The notes under the pieces were generated by a model that was given only the letters and a program-made list of their open reading frames with translations, ran no database searches and was not told the origin of the DNA. The translations under genes were made by a program, and so were the position numbers. Positions 58,984 to 64,000 of a DNA stretch of 64,000 nucleotides are shown here, piece after piece; position 1 is the stretch's first letter, and every line of letters starts with the position of its first letter. This DNA comes from Sipunculus nudus (lineage: Eukaryota; Annelida; Sipuncula; Golfingiida; Sipunculidae), in NCBI GenBank assembly GCA_026874595.1, contig CM049312.1, forward strand, positions 69,286,929 through 69,350,928. The letters run 5' to 3'.

Positions 58984-59123
58984 GATGCTGGATGACTTCC
59001 TGCCTCAGTTGGCGCTTCTTGCTGTCATCTCTCCTATCCTGGTCCTCTCCATGGTAACTGCCTGCATCCTGAGTGTCGGCTTCAGCCATTTCTGCACGAC
59101 AGTTACCACCAAAACAATAAAAC
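58984..59123 (+). pseudogene. Copy C exon 3 (TM3), 1 nt short
   Basis: Encodes MLDDFLPQLALLAVIS, a hydrophobic run, then CILSVGFSHFCTTVT. Donor C|GTTTGT is conserved. 140 nt against 141 in A and B, so it ends in phase 1. Confidence 0.85.
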
Positions 59124-59527
59124 GTTTGTGCATTATATTTTTATAGCCAAATAATAGCTTCCTAACATAGCTCAAAACATTATCAGAACATTCTCAATAT
59201 GTTGCACAGATGGTTCAACAGAACATTTCAGACACATTTCGTTGATCATGACAGAATCTATTTTAAATGGTCACATAAGTTTTCCATTTTCGGTGTAATA
59301 TTGAAAAAGCAGCAACATAATTCGAAACTATGTTAATTCTTTTTTAACTGTTTATAATCGCAAAAAAAGTATGTAAGTATGAAAGAGTATGTAAGTATGT
59401 AAAAGTATGTCAGTATGAAAGAAACAGTTTAATTACATTCTTAGAATATAATAAGAAATTGGTTTCATTTTTAAAATGTAATACTTAATGGCACTTGAAA
59501 TGTTTCAATAATTCTGTAGAACATTTA

Positions 59528-60190
59528 AAGAAGTATTTATAAAACTACACATTTCTACATTTTGAATATATTTTAATAAAATTTTCATAACTTTTGATGG
59601 TGCAAACTTGGGGAAATCCATAGTTTCCTCTGTTGCCAGCAAATTTCGCCAATAGGGACACTTACATAATATGATGGACAACCTCGCTCAGTAACATAAC
59701 CACATCAGTTACATGGCCACCTCAGTAAGACGACCACCTCGGTAACGTCACCACCTCAATAACACGACAATCGCAGTAACGCGAAAACCTCAGTAGCAAG
59801 ACAACCTCGGTACCACGGAAACCCAAGTAACACGACCATCTCGTAAACACAACGTACTCAGTAACATGACCTCCTCAGTAACTTGACCACAAAAAAAGTA
59901 TTTATAAAACTACACATTTTTATATTTTGGATATATTTTAACATTTTCATTACTTTTATGGTGCAAACTGGGTTGAATCCTTAGTTTTCTCTGTTGCCAG
60001 CAAATGTCGCCAATAGGAACACAACCATAATATGATGGACATCCTCTCTCACTAACATGACCGCCTCAGTAACTTGACCATCTCAGTAAAACGACCACCT
60101 AAGTTAAGTAACTCGACAACATAGTAGTATGACCAACTTAGTAAAACGACCACCTCTGTAACACGAAAACCCCAGTTACACGACCTGATG
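59528..60190. repeat. Duplicated block with 17-bp minisatellite (copy C intron 3)
   Basis: Two units (59528-59893 and 59894-60190), each with ~165 bp of non-repeat sequence (AAGTATTTATAAAACTACAC ... GTTGCCAGCAAAT.TCGCCAATAGG) followed by 17-mers such as CACGACCACCTCAGTAA. The reverse complement of that 17-mer, TTACTGAGGTGGTCGTG, is the same repeat as GTCGTGTTACCAAGGTG in copy A intron 3, cyclically shifted. Confidence 0.8.
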
Positions 60191-60477
60191 ACAAGAACAT
60201 CCTTATCAACTTATCTTTGTGCAGCAAATAATTGTCAACTTCCCGGTCAGTATATTAAAGTCAGGGTTTATTTACTCGGCCAATTAATAAGGTACATTTT
60301 TTTATGCACAAGATTTTATAGTATTATATTAGGTACATTAATTAATCTATAAATAATCGAATATCGGTCTTTTTTTAATTCAATCAACGAATATGATTTT
60401 TCAACCAATCAACGATAAATATATCGTGACTTGACCTATTTGTTTTGCTGTAATAATATTTTTTTTATTGTTGCAAG

Positions 60478-60566
60478 TGGCCAGTTGGATCTGTTTCCTG
60501 TGCTGGGGCATTCAGACCGGATTTTCCGCGTTTAATGTGTTCAGGTCGATGCGTACAAATAAATGA
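60478..60566 (+). pseudogene. Copy C exon 5 (TM4 and tail)
   Basis: TG, then GCC AGT TGG..., ASWICFLCWGIQTGFSAFNV, a RSMRTNK tail and TGA. The acceptor AG has moved one base downstream compared with A and B (TGCAAG against TTGTAG), so the exon starts in phase 1. Confidence 0.85.
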
Positions 60567-60689
60567 GGAAATGCCCATATTGAGAGATAGTATGCATTGG
60601 GAATGATGGGATATCAAGTCAGATGGCGATTATTCGTTGAAACCTTTACAGACTTTGTGTTCATCTCGGAGAATAAGAAACGGGCTAAG

Positions 60690-61060
60690 GCCATACAAAC
60701 AAAAATTGTTTTATGAATTCGAAGCTCCTATTTTTCGTGGATCAAATTTTTTTATTTTGCAAATGGAGACCAGACCCTTGGTAGTGTTAGTTACTAATTA
60801 CTGATGTTGCACAAATTCCCGAAATAAATTCTTAAAGGTATGAAAAATGGACTAAATTTGTTTGAGGAATATATACACCAATAACCATAGCAAATTGATT
60901 TATTTCCTTGGCAAGCTGGCCAAATTCCATGTATTTGTTTCTCGACCGGAAAAAAAAATCGATCGATCGCATACTACTTTTTATGGTCAGAGTCCGTAGA
61001 ACAAAATATTTTGTGTGTGTGTATTCTTATGTAAACCCCGCAAAGAAAAGAACAAAAAGA
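60690..61060. repeat. MITE-like repeat related to 6530-6740 and 27250-27540
   Basis: GCACAAATTCCCGAAATAAA, GAAAAATGGACTAAATTTG, CAAATTCCATGTATTTG and AAAATATTTTGTGTGTG blocks are shared in order with 6530-6740. Confidence 0.55.
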
Positions 61061-61423
61061 TCAAAATTAAACTTAAAATGGCTGATTCCAAGTTATAATC
61101 CTACGAATTTACATCCTGCACAACAGTAATATCTCTATTGCTCAACAGATGGCAGGATATGCCAGAACAAAAGAAAAAAAAATACGGATACACAACCCAA
61201 ACAGAGTGCGTGTTTTCTGCTTTTGCTGTTCGCTTCCCGCTCCAAACTGTGCCCTTTTTGTGAAAATGTTTTAATTTTAAGAAAAAGGTTTCATCTCGGA
61301 AACCAAGACGCAAGCTTACGCTAGATGTCATTTTGAATAAGCATTCTAATCCCAGCAGCTCATGGTGGTATCATAATGTTTACTACGTTCCTCTCGCAGC
61401 GGTTGTACATTGCTTTCGTCCCT

Positions 61424-61653
61424 GGCATCCTCTAGCGTAACCGCTGCTTTTAATGGCAAGGTTCTCCGGGCAATAACACCAGGGTGCACACCAACAAGAT
61501 CAACAAGAGCGGGTGTAACTTGTTTAAAATCTGGGTTCGAAGTACAATGAGCTCTCAGTGGTCTTATTACAATTTTGTGCACTGTGCGCACCCTGGTGTT
61601 TATTCCCCAGAGTACCTTGCCACAGAGTGCAGCGGTTACACGAAAGGATGTCT
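61424..61653. mobile_element. MITE with ~65-bp terminal inverted repeats
   Basis: Left CATCCTCTAGCGTAACCGCTGC ... CACCAGGGTGCACA and right TGCGCACCCTGGTGT ... GCAGCGGTTACACGAAAGGATG are inverted repeats. The ~90-bp middle has no coding capacity. Confidence 0.85.
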
Positions 61654-63290
61654 AGGATGACTGCAGTGTATAGCCACAGGCGTGAGGAATGTTTCATTAG
61701 CTCAAAATCCAATAACTATAGAGAATTAATTATGTCAGCATAGGTAGAAATGATAGTCTATGTGAAGATTTTTTATTTTTGTATTCATTTTGTACGTCTG
61801 GTTGAAAAAAGATTAAAACCCGATGTTGTGTTTTATATCTGTTATGCACATCAATGATTAAATATATATATATATATATTACACCGGTTTGCCCTTGTCC
61901 ACAGTTAAAAGTACTTAATTATTCAAATTTACTTAAATAATAAAATTTGGTAAATAAACTTTAATTTTAATGATTGAACGTTTAACTGCAAGTAGAATAT
62001 GTCTCCTGTGTGACCTCAGATAAAAGCAACTAGGAATTCAACTGGTCCCCTGCCCTGTTAGCCAGGAAATGTATATATTCATCCGGTACGTAGTAATTAT
62101 AAGCAGGGTGTACACTTGTGTATACTTAGCGCGTGGTTAGCGGAAAGCGGTATGAGAAAAAGGTTTGTTTCTCATTATAACCATTTACTAGGCCCGCGGT
62201 ATGCAAAATACAATATAATGCACCCGACAAAATGATATTCTCAGGGAAGTATATGATCCTCTTGCCGCTGGCGGTATAGCAACCACGGGGCCTTGGTCCC
62301 AAGTGATTGACCTGCGATTGCGGTGTTTTGACATCACCATCACTACAAGAAGAGGGGTAAGTTGTCGTTTCGAAGTAGATGAGACATGTCTCAATTTAAA
62401 ATATATTTTAGATAGAGACATGATTAAACCATGTGCTAAGGCACTTTTAATTATTTTTAGTCGTGAGACGCTTTAACATGTTTAACACAAGTTTGTAACA
62501 TGTTCGCTCCTAATCCAATCGAACGGATATAGGCTTTTTCGGTGTTTTAACTGACACTTGTTGACGGAACGCGCGGTTAACGGATCGGATGAAAGGACAA
62601 TCTAGGACAGTGTGAAACTACCTGTGATTGGATATGGAAGGAAAGCAGGCAAGGTCAGTGGATGAAGTCGTTGCATTGGCTCAACGCATATTCAAAGTGG
62701 AAGAAGCTCTATACATATAACAGTTCCTCGACTGCGTTCATCATAAATGGGAAGTGTCCTCTCTCTTCCATCAAACAAACAATATATCCAGAGACCATGG
62801 TGGTGAACCGGTTAACTGTGGATAACAAATAGACAACGTTAATGGCGTGTTGCCATTACGAAGTTTGGTGACGGCGTAAGACATCAAACCTATACCTGCC
62901 ACTCCTCTATATATATTTAGAATGACCCATTAATTTTATTGCAATCTTATGACAATCTTATTGTAAAGTAGGCCTAGGCTGGCCCTGAGTGCCGGGCGCA
63001 ACTTTAGCCCACTCTTCTGCTTGTTCTTGAATGATGCAGTTGCCCACGCCTGGTCAGCACTATTATATAGGTTTAGTCATTTAGATGTGTTAAGGGGCTA
63101 AATGATAATAGACATAAGGCGAAGTTCAGTAGCCTGCTGCAACCCTTCTAGCTCCCTATTTATCACGTTTAACTATTAGACTGACAGTATAATGTTAAAC
63201 AAGATCTTCGGTAATTTTGGTAATTTAAAACTTAAATTTCTGTATTGTTTTATTATTATCTATGGGAAAAATCCTACAACGGAATGGCGC
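61654..63290. other. Non-coding DNA, little recognised
   Basis: A short (TA)n run at about 61862-61879. A plus-strand frame near 62635-62720 (MEGKQARSVDEVVALAQRI) faintly resembles retroelement gag but is too short to call. Confidence 0.4.
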
Positions 63291-63531
63291 AAAAATGAAT
63301 ATTCAAGTAGTTCCAGCGGCAGAGTCAGGTTTCAGGTGCAGTGTGACGTGTGCATATTAAATAAGTGAGCTTAACCCTATAAGGAAAATATATGCAAACG
63401 GCTAATAAACTACTGGTGATGCCCCCTGTGGAACATCATAGACACTTAAATGGACTTATACACTATTAACGGGGTGCCCTCTATTGGGCATCACTAACAC
63501 GATCAGAGTATTAACATGAGCCTGTTACACA
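63290..63531 (-). repeat. Possible LTR edge of a second Gypsy-like element (minus strand)
   Basis: On the minus strand GAGGGGGAG (63540-63532) looks like a polypurine tract followed by TGTGTAACAGG, an LTR-like start. Just before it lies AATTGTCG-GGA-CGCCAATT (63564-63546), a hairpin matching the one before the 3' LTR at 57670. The far LTR end was not located and no integrase is readable in 63541-64000, so the element is decayed or of another type. Confidence 0.4.
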
Positions 63532-64000
63532 CTCCCCCTCTTTGCAATTGGCGTCCCGACAATTTCGACACAGGTATTGCACACTTAATGGCGGTGTGCA
63601 TACACATGGAAATAGAATTTTAAAGACTGTAGAACAAAGATTTAATATCTTTGTACGATAATATCAGATGTGTTTCCCTTGGTATTCGAACATCGGCGAC
63701 CAACAGGTGAAAGATTCATGATACAGACATAAGTTTATAATTTAAGTTATACTCTTATGATCATAGTTGAATGCGCAGTTGAATGCGTGTCATCAGGTAA
63801 TTGGACAAGCATTAATATTCTTTTAAAAGTATCAGTTATAACATATAAAGTATCAGTTATGACCATAATTGATATGTTGATACGTTTATATCGCCCATTA
63901 TCTTATTTGTTTATTTATGCACAATTACATCATTTGATTCAGATATCTTGTTCTAATGACAAACAAGGACAAGCATGAAGACTTATTCGCAGCTGGTACA

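Larger units (their letters stand above)
47812..60566 (+). pseudogene. TMEM179B-like: TMEM179/TMEM179B-like copy C, decayed and interrupted by an LTR retrotransposon
   Basis: Exon remnants lie at 47812-47902, 48794-48980, 58984-59123 and 60478-60566, same strand and order as copy B. Defects: a 2-nt deletion in exon 1 (91 nt against 93), a frameshift in exon 2 (187 nt), a 1-nt loss near the end of exon 3 (140 against 141), no recognisable exon 4 between 59124 and 60477, and a splice acceptor moved by one base at exon 5. Intron 2 carries the 9.3-kb Gypsy element; without it the intron would be about 0.7 kb. Upstream similarity to A and B ends about 12 bp before the ATG, so the promoter is not shared. 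A full-length product is not possible. Exon 3 and exon 5 are phase-compatible with each other (see findings). Confidence 0.85.

Noticed and set aside
62635-62720. Gag-like peptide near 62635
   Set aside because: Only about 28 codons and a faint resemblance; not enough to call.

Overview
The window is animal genomic DNA: AT-rich, full of (TA)n, (TG)n and poly-G tracts, with short exons bounded by GT/AG introns, tRNA-derived SINEs, MITEs, a non-LTR reverse-transcriptase relic and a Ty3/Gypsy LTR retrotransposon. No bacterial gene organisation is present. The mix (Merlin/IS1595-type transposase, long tandem-repeat elements with TGTC/TTTG microsatellites, GACCTTGACC-rich dispersed repeats) suggests a marine invertebrate, most likely a mollusc or other lophotrochozoan. 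That assignment is inference.

The host genes are three paralogues of a small four-pass membrane protein that I assign to the TMEM179/TMEM179B family. Copy A is on the minus strand (start codon 20255, stop 6791, 201 codons in five exons). Copy B is on the plus strand (30524 to 42639, 195 codons, five exons). A and B look intact: every exon junction keeps phase and all introns obey GT/AG. They are divergent, with about 10.3 kb between start codons, and share about 150 bp of proximal promoter/5' leader. Copy C (47812 to 60566, plus strand) is a decayed third copy with frameshifts in exons 1 and 2, no recognisable exon 4, a 1-nt loss at the end of exon 3, and a 9.3-kb retrotransposon in intron 2.

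The retrotransposon (49254-58554) has two LTRs that I judge about 99% identical by eye apart from one 65-bp indel. It contains, in order: a tRNA-like Pol III head, a broken Merlin-type transposase, a gag with an N-terminal RRM fold, a capsid-like region and a zinc knuckle, an aspartic protease in the -1 frame, an integrase and a polypurine tract. Reverse transcriptase and RNase H are missing, apparently removed at a microhomology. The gag/protease junction carries a textbook -1 frameshift cassette (TTTAAAC, 7-nt spacer, H-type pseudoknot).

The rest, by region: 1-6.5 kb, AT-rich DNA with two RT relics and a MITE; 6.8-20.3 kb, copy A with a 1.65-kb 17-bp minisatellite in intron 3; 21.4-25.6 kb, a large foldback element with ~0.65-kb inverted arms between A and B; 30.5-42.6 kb, copy B with a ~320-bp tandem-repeat element in intron 1 and several SINE/MITE insertions; 42.6-47.8 kb, repeat-rich intergenic DNA; 47.8-60.6 kb, copy C with the retrotransposon; 60.6-64 kb, MITEs and a possible minus-strand LTR boundary at 63531.
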